Assembly (NCBI RefSeq): GCF_001571065.1
Contig: NZ_BCSW01000026.1
Coordinates: 1 to 44,332 of the forward strand
DNA length: 44,332 bases
DNA from: Dietzia cinnamea NBRC 102147
GTDB lineage: Bacteria > Actinomycetota > Actinomycetes > Mycobacteriales > Mycobacteriaceae
Reading direction: 5' to 3'
Position numbers and translations under genes: made by a program
The notes under the pieces: model-generated
What the model saw: only the letters and a program-made list of their open reading frames with translations
Databases searched by the model: none
What the model was told of the DNA's origin: nothing
Shown here: positions 11,713 through 19,356 of the stretch, one piece after another
Layout of the letters: each line of letters opens with the position of its first letter
Numbering within the stretch: position 1 is the first letter of the stretch

Positions 11713-12123
11713 TCAGTCCTCCATCTCCGTGGGCGCCGCGAGCAGGGGCCGCAGTTCGAGCCACTCCCGGATCGGCGCGCCGCCGGGGCCGGGTGCCGCG
11801 GACAGCTCGCCGGCCAGCTCGACCGCACGGTCGTAGTCGGCCACGTCGATGATCATCCAGCCGGCGATGAGGTCCTTGGTCTCGGCGAAGGGGCCGTCGG
11901 TCAGCGGGGGCTTGCCCTCGCCGTCGTACCGCACCCACGTCCCCGACTCCGACAGTGCGTGGGAGTCCACGTACTCCCCGCTCTCTCGAAGCCGGTTGGC
12001 GACATCCTCCATGTACTCGAAGTGCGCGGAGATCTCCTCGGGCGCCCACTCGCCCAGCGGTGGATAGGTGGGCGCCTCCGGCGCCGAGCCGCGATAGTGC
12101 TTGAGCAACAGGTACTTGGCCAT
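11713..12123 (-). CDS. DGPF/YCII-domain protein, ECF42 partner
   Basis: This 136-aa YCII-related protein contains the diagnostic DGPF motif in LTDGPFAETKDLIAGWMIID (about residues 75-94), preceded by MAKYLLLKHYRG. DGPF proteins are the conserved genomic partners and main targets of ECF42 sigma factors. The fold is a ferredoxin-like dimer and the enzymatic role is unknown. The ATG at 12123 follows GAGGAGGACC, an excellent ribosome-binding site; the longer frame to 12138 lacks one. Six bases separate its stop from the sigma-factor start, so both are probably co-transcribed. Confidence 0.9.
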   Translation of the reverse strand: MAKYLLLKHYRGSAPEAPTYPPLGEWAPEEISAHFEYMEDVANRLRESGEYVDSHALSESGTWVRYDGEGKPPLTDGPFAETKDLIAGWMIIDVADYDRAVELAGELSAAPGPGGAPIREWLELRPLLAAPTEMED

Positions 12124-12171
12124 GATGGTCCTCCTCACGCTGTGCGACCCAGTGTGGTCGCTTCACGAGGG

Positions 12172-12199
12172 GGACGGAACCGTCCGCCGGATTTCGACA
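12172..12199 (-). promoter_or_regulatory. Candidate ECF42-dependent promoter of the DGPF operon
   Basis: Reading the minus strand, TGTCGA (12199-12194) is followed after 17 bases by CGTC (12176-12173), about 50 bases before the DGPF start. TGTCGA at -35 is the element I recall as described for ECF42 promoters, and ECF42 factors commonly control their DGPF neighbours. The -10 assignment is inference. Confidence 0.45.
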
Positions 12200-12258
12200 T
12201 CCGGGGCGGTGCGGGCGCAGCGCAGCCGTGGTCGGGCCCGCGATCGGCCCCATCGTGA

Positions 12259-12312
12259 ACCCCGTCCGACGCGCTCGAGGACCCCGTCCGGCGCGCTCGG
12301 GGACCCCGCGTG
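12259..12312 (+). repeat. 22-bp tandem repeat, about 2.4 copies
   Basis: ACCCCGTCCGRCGCGCTCGRGG occurs twice in tandem with few differences and a third partial copy starts ACCCCG. It lies upstream of the tRNA promoter region in non-coding DNA. Confidence 0.6.
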
Positions 12313-12382
12313 GAACCGCTCCACGGCGTGCGCTATTGTTCTTTCTCGCAGCACGGAACGCCCCGGCGGGCCGGAATGCGAT

Positions 12383-12455
12383 GCGGATGTGGCGCAGCTG
12401 GTAGCGCATCACCTTGCCAAGGTGAGGGTCGCGAGTTCGAATCTCGTCATCCGCT
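12383..12455 (+). tRNA. tRNA-Gly (anticodon GCC)
   Basis: A full cloverleaf can be drawn: acceptor GCGGATG/CATCCGC, D arm GCGC/GCGC around AGCTGGTA, anticodon stem TCACC/GGTGA with loop TTGCCAA, and T arm GCGAG/CTCGT (closed by a G-T pair) with loop TTCGAAT. The anticodon GCC lies at 12416-12418. The discriminator base is T and the 3' CCA is not encoded. A TATTGT -10-like box lies upstream near 12333. Confidence 0.97.
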
Positions 12456-12461
12456 CAGAGT

Positions 12462-12502
12462 GAATGTCCCGGATCATCGTTCGTCGATGGCCCGGGACAT
12501 TC
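12462..12502 (+). terminator. Strong nested hairpin terminator after tRNA-Gly
   Basis: GAATGTCCCGG (12462-12472) pairs perfectly with CCGGGACATTC (12492-12502), and an inner CATCG/CGATG stem caps it with a TTCGT loop. It starts seven bases after the tRNA and is followed by a short T-rich stretch (TTCGTTAG). Confidence 0.88.
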
Positions 12503-12842
12503 TTCGTTAGCGGGGTCCGCGCGCCCGGTGTGTGGGGGCCGTGCACACGAGATTCGGCGCCCGCGCGCCAGATACGCGAGCCCTTGCCCGTCCGGCGCCC
12601 GCTGTTCGTCGAGTGGTCACAGACACTGACTTCTCCGTGACCCGTCCTGGGACAACGTGAGCAGGTGCGACCTATCGACGCGCCTGGCGCGGATCGTGGG
12701 CCCAGCGCTCATCTGGTTATCAGTTGTCGGGCCTGATCCGGCGTGATAATCAGCGCACCATCGCCGCACTGATCCGGGGCTTTTCAGGCGCATGCCGCCG
12801 TAGCGCGCGACGGTCACTCCACTGGGGGCGGGGGCGGGAGTC
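12503..12842. other. Intergenic stretch between tRNA terminator and whiB stop
   Basis: No gene is supported here. It contains one copy of the structured repeat described at 12608-12679. It also holds an imperfect inverted repeat, CTGGTTATCA at 12713-12722 with TGATAATCAG at 12744-12753, differing at one position. The latter could be a binding site or the terminator of whiB. Confidence 0.5.
12608..12679 (+). repeat. Structured repeat element, copy A
   Basis: The segment opens with GTCGAGTGGTC and closes with GACCTATCGAC, which pair except for two central positions. It aligns without gaps over 62 bases to a second copy at 40890-40951 (40 identities by eye). The best-conserved half reads CGTCCTG.GA.AAC.TGAGC.GGTG.GAC, where dots are variable bases. 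Confidence 0.5.
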
Positions 12843-13121
12843 TCAGCCGGTCCGCTGCCGCCCGGCCAGCTTGTGCCGGTCGAGTTCGGTCATCCCGCCC
12901 CAGACGCCGTAGAGCTCGCCCGCCTCGATCGCGAACTTGCGGCACGTTTCGAGGACCGGGCAGCGGGCGCAGATCTCCTTGGCCGCCTTCTCCTTGCGAC
13001 GGCGCACGCCCTTCGGCTCGTCCTCGGCACTGTAGAAAAGATCGGGGTCGCCGACGCACGCTCCGTCGTCCCTCCAGGCCCAGAACTCCGATGTGGGTTT
13101 CAGATTCCTGAACCGTGGCAC
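12843..13121 (-). CDS. WhiB-family iron-sulfur transcription factor
   Basis: The 92-aa protein has the four [4Fe-4S] ligands Cys22, Cys51, Cys54 and Cys60 (CARCPVLETC) and the sigma-contacting beta-turn GVWGGMTE at 72-79, so it is a redox/NO-sensing WhiB regulator that binds sigma-A. YGVWGGMTE and the spacing resemble WhiB3-like members more than WhiB1 or WhiB2, but the subgroup is uncertain. GTG at 13121 is chosen because AGGAG stands five bases before it; the open frame extends to 13187 without a ribosome-binding site. It is divergent from the LuxR-type regulator and shares a palindrome-containing promoter region with it. Confidence 0.9.
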   Translation of the reverse strand: MPRFRNLKPTSEFWAWRDDGACVGDPDLFYSAEDEPKGVRRRKEKAAKEICARCPVLETCRKFAIEAGELYGVWGGMTELDRHKLAGRQRTG

Positions 13122-13189
13122 TCGTGCTCCTGTCGCAGATGGCGGAAGATCAACGTCGAATTGTCTCCCGGGTCCACCCGGGCACACTT

Positions 13190-13203
13190 CACCCCTAGGG
13201 GTG
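13190..13203. promoter_or_regulatory. Perfect 14-bp palindrome in the whiB / response-regulator divergent promoter region
   Basis: CACCCCTAGGGGTG is fully self-complementary and lies near the middle of the 128-base gap between the two divergent starts. It is a candidate operator for autoregulation or cross-regulation by either product. The protein that would bind it cannot be told from the sequence. Confidence 0.5.
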
Positions 13204-13237
13204 TATTAGCAGGGCGTGGCCGTTCAGAGCCCGTTGC

Positions 13238-13243
13238 TAAGAT
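13238..13243 (+). promoter_or_regulatory. -10 box of a leaderless promoter for the LuxR-type regulator
   Basis: TAAGAT stands six bases before the ATG at 13250 and no ribosome-binding site fits between, implying a leaderless transcript. No good -35 match is visible at the expected distance. Confidence 0.5.
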
Positions 13244-13249
13244 CTGCGG

Positions 13250-13867
13250 ATGCCGATCAAGGTCACAGTGGTCAATGACTACCTCGTCGTCGTCGCCGGC
13301 GTCAACGCCTTTCTCGCCCCCTACTCCGACCGGATCGAGATGGTGGAGAAGGACCTGGTCTCCAGCGGATCGGCCACCGTGGACGTGGCCCTATACGACT
13401 CCTTCGCCTCGTCCCTGGGCAAGGACGACCGCCTCGAGAAGCTCCTGCAGGATCCGACCATCGCGGCGGTCGCCGTCTACTCGTTCACCTCTGACCCGGC
13501 CGCGGTGCGCGACAGCCTCGACGCGGGCGCCCACGGGTTCCTGTCCAAGTCCCTGACCGCTCCCGAGCTGGTGAGTGGCATCGAGCAGATCGCCGCCGGC
13601 AAGCGCGTCACCCTGACGGGAGCGGGCCTGCCGATCATGGGTCCCGACAAGTGGCCCGCCAAGGAGGCCGGCCTCTCACACCGAGAAGCCGAGGTGGTCA
13701 GCCTGATCGTGCAGGGGCTGTCCAACGAGCAGATCGCCGAGCAGTGCTACCTCTCGCTCAACACGGTGAAAACCTACGTGCGCTCGGCGTACCGGAAGAT
13801 GGACGTGGCCACGCGCGCGCAGGCGGTCGCGTGGGGCATCGAGAACGGCCTCAAGCCCGACCGGTAG
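13250..13867 (+). CDS. NarL/LuxR-type response regulator with atypical receiver
   Basis: This 205-aa protein has a receiver-like domain (1-118) and a LuxR helix-turn-helix (about 141-200, LSHREAEVVSLIVQGLSNEQIAEQCYLSLNTVKTYV region). The likely phosphoacceptor is Asp50 (ALYDSFA) and the conserved Lys is Lys100. The usual N-terminal acidic pair is reduced to VVND, and a Ser/Gly-rich stretch precedes Asp50, so phosphorylation may be weak or absent. No histidine kinase is adjacent. The gene is divergent from whiB and probably transcribed leaderlessly. Its targets are unknown. Confidence 0.85.
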   Translation: MPIKVTVVNDYLVVVAGVNAFLAPYSDRIEMVEKDLVSSGSATVDVALYDSFASSLGKDDRLEKLLQDPTIAAVAVYSFTSDPAAVRDSLDAGAHGFLSKSLTAPELVSGIEQIAAGKRVTLTGAGLPIMGPDKWPAKEAGLSHREAEVVSLIVQGLSNEQIAEQCYLSLNTVKTYVRSAYRKMDVATRAQAVAWGIENGLKPDR

Positions 13868-13912
13868 GGCCGGGTACGACTGTCTGCGGCGGGTCAGTCG
13901 CCGTCGGTGACG

Positions 13913-14350
13913 TCAGTTCCTGCTTTCCCACCACTCGATCACCCGCCGGTTCACGTCCCCGGTCGAGCCGTCGCCCCACCGCGGATAGTCGAACCACATC
14001 CGCAGTGCGGGCCCTCCGAGCGTGGGCACGTCGATGAACCCCAGGCTGCGTTGCGGCGTGAAGTCGCGCATGTCGAGCGTCGAGCACGAGATCACCGGCT
14101 CGAAGCCCGTCGCGCACGCCACCTCGACACCAGGCTCGACCGGGGTGAGGACGCGGGTGCCGTTCACCGCCGGGTTCCAGAACCCGGGGTCCCGGGGGCC
14201 GAGCACATCGGTCACCACCTGCGGCATACCCCGCGGGATCGGCGGGGCGGCCGGCTGTGCGGTGGCGGGCGCCGCGCCGATCAGACTTCCCGCAACGCCT
14301 GCCGCGATCGCGGCACCGACAGCAGCCATGGACGTGCGCAGTGCGGACAT
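13913..14350 (-). CDS. Secreted protein of unknown function
   Basis: The 145-aa precursor has a Sec signal peptide (1-31, Ala-rich, cleavage after ATA-QPA) and a mature part of about 112 residues with two cysteines (VACATGFEP, ISCSTLD) that could form a disulfide. A Trp-rich C-terminus (RMWFDYPRWGDGSTGDVNRRVIEWWE) stands out. No enzyme motif is recognised. It lies between the LuxR-type regulator and the siderophore ATPase, with no clear operon link to either. Confidence 0.75.
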   Translation of the reverse strand: MSALRTSMAAVGAAIAAGVAGSLIGAAPATAQPAAPPIPRGMPQVVTDVLGPRDPGFWNPAVNGTRVLTPVEPGVEVACATGFEPVISCSTLDMRDFTPQRSLGFIDVPTLGGPALRMWFDYPRWGDGSTGDVNRRVIEWWESRN

Positions 14351-14398
14351 GAATCTCCCAGGGTGAGCGGATGAGGTCCGGTCAGCGTAGCGGTGCGA

Positions 14399-15241
14399 TC
14401 AGCTCCGCCTGCGCCGATCGAGCGGCACCACGGTGGGCGTTCCCGTCACCGGGTCGGCGGCGATCAGGCACGGGAGCCCGAAAACCTGCTCCACCAGCTC
14501 GGCGGTGAGGACCTCGGCCGGGGCGCCGGTGGCCACCACGCGGCCGTCCTTCATCACGACCAGGTGCGTCGCGTAGCGGGCGGCCTGGTTGAGATCGTGG
14601 AGCACGGCGATCACCGCGCGACCGCTCTCGTGCTGGTCTCGGAGCAGGTCCAGCAGGTCGTACTGGTGCGCGATGTCGAGGTAGGTGGTGGGCTCATCCA
14701 GCAGGAGGATGGGCGTCTCCTGGGCCAGCAGCATGGCGACCCACACGCGTTGGCGCTGGCCGCCGGAGAGTTCGTCGACGAACCGGGTCGCCAGATCGGA
14801 CACCCCGGTGGAGGCCATCGCGGCGGTCACGGCGGTGTCGTCGGCGCGGCTCCACTGGCGTAGTGGGCTGTGGTGCGGGTGCCGGCCACGCGCCACCAGG
14901 TCGTCGACCCGGATCCCCTCCGGAGTGACGGCGCCCTGCGGCAGGAGCCCGATCCGGCGGGCGACCGCCTTGGTCCGCAGCCGGTGCAGATCGTGTCCGT
15001 CCAGCAGGATCCGTCCCTCGCCGGGAGCGATCACGCGAGCCAGGGCCTTGAGCAGCGTGGACTTGCCGCAGGCGTTGGGGCCGACGATCACCGTGAACGC
15101 ATCCTCGGGCAGTTCCAGGTCGAGGTCGGTGGCCACGACGCGCCGTTCGTACGCGAGCCGCGCCCCCTCCACCGTGAGCCCGCGCCCGCGCTCGAGCTGG
15201 GCGCCGGCGCGGGCATCACGGTCGAGGGAGGTGGGGCGCAT
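14399..15241 (-). CDS. Iron-siderophore ABC transporter ATP-binding protein (FecE/FepC-like)
   Basis: The 280-aa ATPase has Walker A GPNACGKST (54-62), the signature LSGGQRQRV, Walker B LLLDEPTTYLD and the switch histidine in AVLHDLNQA. This is the order and wording of FecE/FepC ATPases that power siderophore import. Its ATG overlaps the stop of the binding-protein gene by one base (TGATG), implying translational coupling. Together with the two permeases on the opposite strand it would form a complete importer. An N-terminal stretch of about 20 residues precedes the domain. Confidence 0.95.
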   Translation of the reverse strand: MRPTSLDRDARAGAQLERGRGLTVEGARLAYERRVVATDLDLELPEDAFTVIVGPNACGKSTLLKALARVIAPGEGRILLDGHDLHRLRTKAVARRIGLLPQGAVTPEGIRVDDLVARGRHPHHSPLRQWSRADDTAVTAAMASTGVSDLATRFVDELSGGQRQRVWVAMLLAQETPILLLDEPTTYLDIAHQYDLLDLLRDQHESGRAVIAVLHDLNQAARYATHLVVMKDGRVVATGAPAEVLTAELVEQVFGLPCLIAADPVTGTPTVVPLDRRRRS

Positions 15242-16176
15242 CAGCCCAGGATCTCCTGGACGTCGTCGAGGATCTCGCCGGCGCCCAGGACGCCGATGCC
15301 GACCATCCAGGTCTCGTCCTCGACCTCGTAGGTCTGGCCGGACTTCACGGCGGGCAGGTCGCCCCAGAGCCCGGTCACGGTCGCCATGGTCGTCGCCGAC
15401 GGGTCGCCGCCGGGGTTGGTGAAGAACACGACGTCGCCGGTGATCTGCTCGTACAGCTCCGGGGAGAGCTCGGCCATGGAGTACTCGTTCCACTCGCGCT
15501 CGCCCAGGTCGAAGCCCATCTGGGACAGGATCGAGCCGGAGAACGTCTCGGGTCCGTAGAGGCGGAAGTTGTCCGGGCGGAACCGGACGATCGACAGCGT
15601 GGTGCCCTCGGCGCCCACCTGCTCGCCGACCTCGGCGATGTGGGTGTCGAGGTCGTCGATGAGCTGCTCCATCTCCTCGTCCTCACCGACGGCGGCGGCG
15701 GTGATCCGCGCCTGCTCCTGCCAGTCGGTGCCGGAGTTCTCGGAGTACACGGTGGGGGCGATGCCGGAGAGCTCGTCGTAGATGGCCTCGTGGCGGACCT
15801 TGGCGCCGATGATGAGGTCAGGGGCAAGGGCGGCGATCGCGTCGATGTCGGGCTCGGAGGTCAGGCCCACGATCTCGGCGTCCACGTCACCGAGGTACGG
15901 CGGGGCGCCGGAGCCGGCGCCGGACTCGGTGATCCCGACGGGCGTGTGGCCGAGCGCGACGAGCGCGTCGAGGTGCGGAGAGTCGAGGACGACGACCCTC
16001 TCGGGCGTCCCGTCGATCACGGTCTCGCCCATCGCGTGGGTGACGGTATAGGCCTCGTCCGAAGGTGCCTCGGCGGTGTCGCTGCTGCCGGAGCACGCGG
16101 ACAGAGCCACCGCAGAGGCGAGGGCCATGGCGATCAGGGCGGGCACCGAGCGGCGCCGGCGTGAGATTCTGGTCAT
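15241..16176 (-). CDS. Iron-siderophore ABC transporter substrate-binding lipoprotein
   Basis: The 311-aa class III binding protein (FepB/FecB type) begins with RRRR and a hydrophobic segment ending in the lipobox LSAC (Cys28), so the mature protein is membrane-anchored outside the cell. Family landmarks include ERVVVLDSPHLDALVALGH near 60 and the central helix-linked two-lobe pattern. The siderophore it binds cannot be told. The gene starts 16176, just past an iron box shared with the divergent permease operon, so iron repression of both units is expected. Confidence 0.95.
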   Translation of the reverse strand: MTRISRRRRSVPALIAMALASAVALSACSGSSDTAEAPSDEAYTVTHAMGETVIDGTPERVVVLDSPHLDALVALGHTPVGITESGAGSGAPPYLGDVDAEIVGLTSEPDIDAIAALAPDLIIGAKVRHEAIYDELSGIAPTVYSENSGTDWQEQARITAAAVGEDEEMEQLIDDLDTHIAEVGEQVGAEGTTLSIVRFRPDNFRLYGPETFSGSILSQMGFDLGEREWNEYSMAELSPELYEQITGDVVFFTNPGGDPSATTMATVTGLWGDLPAVKSGQTYEVEDETWMVGIGVLGAGEILDDVQEILG

Positions 16177-16194
16177 GACTACAGATCAAACCAC

Positions 16195-16213
16195 ACAGGC
16201 AAGGCTCACCTAA
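16195..16213. promoter_or_regulatory. DtxR/IdeR-type iron box between divergent siderophore-uptake operons
   Basis: The 19-mer at 16195-16213 agrees with the DtxR/IdeR consensus (TTAGGTTAGSCTAACCTAA) at 14 of 19 positions, with the right half AAGGCTCACCTAA nearly complete. It lies midway between the binding-protein start (16176) and the permease start (16240). Fe2+-IdeR/DtxR would repress both directions when iron is sufficient. Confidence 0.75.
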
Positions 16214-16239
16214 CAATGAGTCTGGTCTAGGGTTCCACC

Positions 16240-17343
16240 GTGGCCCCACGACCTCTCCCCGACTCCGACGCCGACGCACGGCCCGCGGTGCCGGCCGCCG
16301 ACCGGGCAGCCGCCCCGGCAGCAAGCGCTGGCCAGCAGCCCCGCCGCGGAGCCGGGTTGTTCCCCGGACTGATCGTGGCCGTCCTGGCCCTGGCGGCCGC
16401 GGTCGTGGCCAGCCTCGCTATCGGTGCCCGCCCGATCCCGCCCGCCGAGGTGGTGGGTGCGCTGCTCGGCCAGGGCACGCAGAGCGTGGTGGGGATCGTC
16501 GGCGAACTGCGGGCCAACCGGACCGTGCTCGGGCTGGTGTGCGGTGCGGCGCTCGGCGCGTCCGGGGCGCTCATGCAGGCAATGACCCGCAATCCGATCG
16601 CCGACCCGGGAATCCTCGGCGTCAATGCCGGCGCCGCGCTGGGGGTGGTCGCCGGAGCGACGCTCACCGGCGGCCTCGGCCTGGCCTCCACGGTGTGGTT
16701 CGCACTGGCCGGCGCCGGTGTGGCGTCCGCGATCATCCTCCTGCTCAGCACCTCGGCGCTCGCGGCGTCCTCCCCTGTTCGGCTCACCCTGGCCGGCGTC
16801 GCGCTGGCAGCGGTGCTGTCCGGTCTCAGCCAAACGTTCGTCGTGCTGGACGAGACCGTCCTGCAGGCGTACAGCTTCTGGCAAGTCGGCTCGCTCACTG
16901 CGCGGTCGATCGACGAGGTCACCGGCGTGATCCCGCTCGTCGTCGCGGGCGCGGTGATCGCCCTGCTGCTCCTGCGCGGCCTGGACGCGCTCGCCCTGGG
17001 CGACGACTCGGCGGTGGCGCTGGGCGTGCGCCCCGGGTGGGTGCGGGTGTGGTCGCTCGTCGCCGTCGCACTGCTCGCCGGGACCGCCACGGCGCTGGCC
17101 GGCCCCATCAGCTTCGTGGGACTGGTCGTGCCCCACCTCGTCCGCGGTCTCGTCGGCCCGAGCCTGATCCGGGTGGTGCCGCTGTCCATTGTGGTGGCCC
17201 CGGCGTTGCTGCTGGTGGCCGACGTGGTCGGCCGCGTGATCGCGAGCGGCTCGGAGACCCCGGCGGGCGTGGTCATGGCGTTCATCGGCGCGCCGCTGCT
17301 GGTGGCGTACCTGGCCGCGGGCCGACGGGTGGGTGTCGCATGA
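16240..17343 (+). CDS. FecCD-family siderophore permease 1
   Basis: This 367-aa integral membrane protein of the BtuC/FecC/FecD family has about ten membrane helices. Landmarks are LRANRTVLGLVCGAALGASGALMQ, TRNPIADPGILGVNAGAALG, and the cytoplasmic coupling region with AVALGVRPG and GPISFVGLVVPHLVR. A Pro/Ala-rich cytosolic extension of about 40 residues precedes the first helix. The start is GTG 16240. Its stop overlaps the next permease start as ATGA (17340-17343), so the two are translationally coupled and probably form a heterodimer. Confidence 0.95.
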   Translation: MAPRPLPDSDADARPAVPAADRAAAPAASAGQQPRRGAGLFPGLIVAVLALAAAVVASLAIGARPIPPAEVVGALLGQGTQSVVGIVGELRANRTVLGLVCGAALGASGALMQAMTRNPIADPGILGVNAGAALGVVAGATLTGGLGLASTVWFALAGAGVASAIILLLSTSALAASSPVRLTLAGVALAAVLSGLSQTFVVLDETVLQAYSFWQVGSLTARSIDEVTGVIPLVVAGAVIALLLLRGLDALALGDDSAVALGVRPGWVRVWSLVAVALLAGTATALAGPISFVGLVVPHLVRGLVGPSLIRVVPLSIVVAPALLLVADVVGRVIASGSETPAGVVMAFIGAPLLVAYLAAGRRVGVA

Positions 17344-18398
17344 CGATAACCGCACCGCGCCCCGCAACAGCCCTGCCCAGCGACGAACGCCTCCTCGCCG
17401 CCGGCCGATTCTCGGTGCGGCTGCACCTGCGCACTGCGTGGGTCACTGCGATCCTCGCCGTCGTCGTCGTCATACTCGTGGCCGCCTCGCTGGTGATCGG
17501 CGAGTTCATCATCTCGGTCCCCGACGCGGTGGCGACCCTGCTCGGCGACGCACCCGACCGCACCACCAACTTCTTCATCCACGAACGCCGCCTGCCCCGG
17601 GCGCTGGTCGCGCTGGCGGTGGGCGCGGCTCTGGCGACGTCGGGCGCGCTGTTCTGCGCGCTCACCCGCAATCCGCTGGCCAGCCCGGACATCATCGGCA
17701 TCACCCAGGGCGCGTCGGCGGGCGGGGCGACGGTGATCCTCGTGCTGGGCGGCGGGATCGCGCAGGTCGCCACGGGCGCACTCGCGGGCGCGGCGCTCAC
17801 CACCGGGTTCATCCTGGCCCTGACGTGGTGGCGCGGGCTCAGCGGCGCCCGCCTGGTCCTGCTCGGCGTGGCCCTGGGCGCCCTGGCGATGGCGTACGTG
17901 GCGCACCTGCTCTCCAGGGGGTTCGTGGCCAGCGCCGTGACCGCCCAGATCTGGCTCACCGGCTCGCTGCAGGGTCGCGGCTGGTCCGAGCTCTGGCCGC
18001 TGGCGTGGGTGCTGCTCGTGGCCGCGGTGGTCATCGCGAGTCGGTCCCGGGCCATGCGCGCGCTGGCGCTCGGCGACGACGTCGCGGTGGCCCTGGGCGT
18101 GCGACTGCGCTCCACGCGGCTGGTCCTGTTGGCGGCGGCCACGGTCCTGGCCGGGGCGGCCGTGGCGACGGCCGGGCCGATCTCGTTCGTGGCGTTGGTG
18201 GCTCCGCACCTGTCGCGGCTGCTCACCCGCAGTGATCGGGTCCTGCCGGCGGCACTGCTGGGCGGGGTGCTGCTGCTGGCTTCCGACCTCGTGGCTCAGC
18301 ACGCGTTCGCCCAGCCGCTACCGGTGGGCGTGGTGACGGTGGTGCTCGGCGGGCTGTTCTTCCTGGGTCTGTTGTGGCGGGAGGGTCGCCGTGGTTGA
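17340..18398 (+). CDS. FecCD-family siderophore permease 2
   Basis: The 352-aa partner permease has the same landmarks: LPRALVALAVGAALATSGALFCALTRNPLASPDIIGITQG, then ALALGDDVAVALGVR and GPISFVALVAPHLSRLL. Membrane helices span nearly the whole protein after residue 33. It starts at ATG 17340, inside the ATGA overlap with permease 1. The reductase gene begins eight bases before its stop, so the three plus-strand genes form one operon downstream of the iron box. Confidence 0.95.
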   Translation: MTITAPRPATALPSDERLLAAGRFSVRLHLRTAWVTAILAVVVVILVAASLVIGEFIISVPDAVATLLGDAPDRTTNFFIHERRLPRALVALAVGAALATSGALFCALTRNPLASPDIIGITQGASAGGATVILVLGGGIAQVATGALAGAALTTGFILALTWWRGLSGARLVLLGVALGALAMAYVAHLLSRGFVASAVTAQIWLTGSLQGRGWSELWPLAWVLLVAAVVIASRSRAMRALALGDDVAVALGVRLRSTRLVLLAAATVLAGAAVATAGPISFVALVAPHLSRLLTRSDRVLPAALLGGVLLLASDLVAQHAFAQPLPVGVVTVVLGGLFFLGLLWREGRRG

Positions 18399-19308
18399 CC
18401 AGACCGGCATGTCCGAGAAACCCGCACGGCGCCCGTCCGACCGCGAGACCCCGCGCCCGCGCAACCCCCACCGGGCGGAGAGCTGGCAGCCGACCGCGCT
18501 GCGGCGGGTCCGAGTACGCGCCGTCGAACCCCTCGCTCCCGAGCTGGTGCGCGTGACGCTCGAGGGCGACGAGCTCGGGGAGTTCGCCGCCGCCAGCTCC
18601 GCATGCGCCACCGCCTCCGCCGCGGCCGGCGACACCGGCCTCGTGCCCGCCGTGCGCAGCCCGTCCTTCGACGACGTCGTGGTCTTCTGCCTGCCCGATC
18701 CCGTGACGGGCGAGGTCACCCTCCCCGTTCCCGCGCCGGGTGGCGGGCTGGGCCACCCACCGGGCAGCGCCGCGCTGGTGCGGGAGTACACCGTGCGGTC
18801 CTTGCGAGACGGCGCCCTCGCCGTGGACCTGGTCCGCCACGCCTCGGGCGCGGGCGTGCGCTGGCTCGAGTCGGTCCGGCCGGGTGACGCGCTGACGATC
18901 GTCGGCCCGCGGGTGTGCCGGGCCCTTCCCGCGGTGGACCGGATGCTGGCCGTGGGGGACGCCACCGCCCTGCCCGCGCTGGCCCGGCTGATCGAGGAGC
19001 GACCGCCGACGTTGGCGCTCGACGTGCTGGCCGCGGTGCCTGACCCGTCCGCCCTCCCCCGCACGGTTCTGCCCGCGGTCTCCCCCGCCGACGCCGACCG
19101 CGTCCGGGTTCGGGTGGTGGCGGCGGCGCCCGGCTCGGCGGATGAGCTCATCAACGCGATGGCCGCGGTCGAGCTCCCCGCCGGGTTCGCGTGGGTGGCC
19201 GGCGAGTCCGGGATGGTCACGGCCGTCCGCCGGCATCTCCTCGCCCGCGGCCAGGAGCCCGACCGCGTCCAGTTCACCGGCTACTGGCGCCTCGGCGGGC
19301 CGCTATAG
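18391..19308 (+). CDS. Siderophore-interacting protein (FAD-binding ferric-siderophore reductase)
   Basis: The 305-aa protein resembles the SIP/ViuB family. The FAD-binding barrel carries VREYTVRSLRDGALAVDLVRH (about 131-151) with the RxYT motif, and the C-terminal NAD(P)H-domain part carries AVGDATALPALARLIEE, then AGESGMVTAVRRHL and the terminal GYWRLGG. These enzymes reduce ferric siderophore in the cytoplasm to release iron. An insert rich in Ala, Ser and Cys (about 66-95) is longer than usual. The GTG start at 18391 overlaps the permease 2 stop by eight bases. Confidence 0.93.
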   Translation: MVDQTGMSEKPARRPSDRETPRPRNPHRAESWQPTALRRVRVRAVEPLAPELVRVTLEGDELGEFAAASSACATASAAAGDTGLVPAVRSPSFDDVVVFCLPDPVTGEVTLPVPAPGGGLGHPPGSAALVREYTVRSLRDGALAVDLVRHASGAGVRWLESVRPGDALTIVGPRVCRALPAVDRMLAVGDATALPALARLIEERPPTLALDVLAAVPDPSALPRTVLPAVSPADADRVRVRVVAAAPGSADELINAMAAVELPAGFAWVAGESGMVTAVRRHLLARGQEPDRVQFTGYWRLGGPL

Positions 19309-19338
19309 GCCCCGAGTCGCTCGCCCAGTTCATCACGA

Positions 19339-19354
19339 CGGAGGAGTAACTCCG
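19339..19354. terminator. Short hairpin between convergent genes, possible bidirectional terminator
   Basis: CGGAG (19339-19343) pairs with CTCCG (19350-19354) around a six-base loop, just after the SIP gene and before the stop of the YhgE gene on the other strand. The stem is short and lacks a T tract. Confidence 0.3.
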
Positions 19355-19356
19355 CG

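Noticed and set aside
12383-12455. tRNA-Gly as an integration site for a genomic island
   Set aside because: No integrase gene and no repeated copy of the tRNA 3' end were found in the window; both flanks carry ordinary chromosomal genes.
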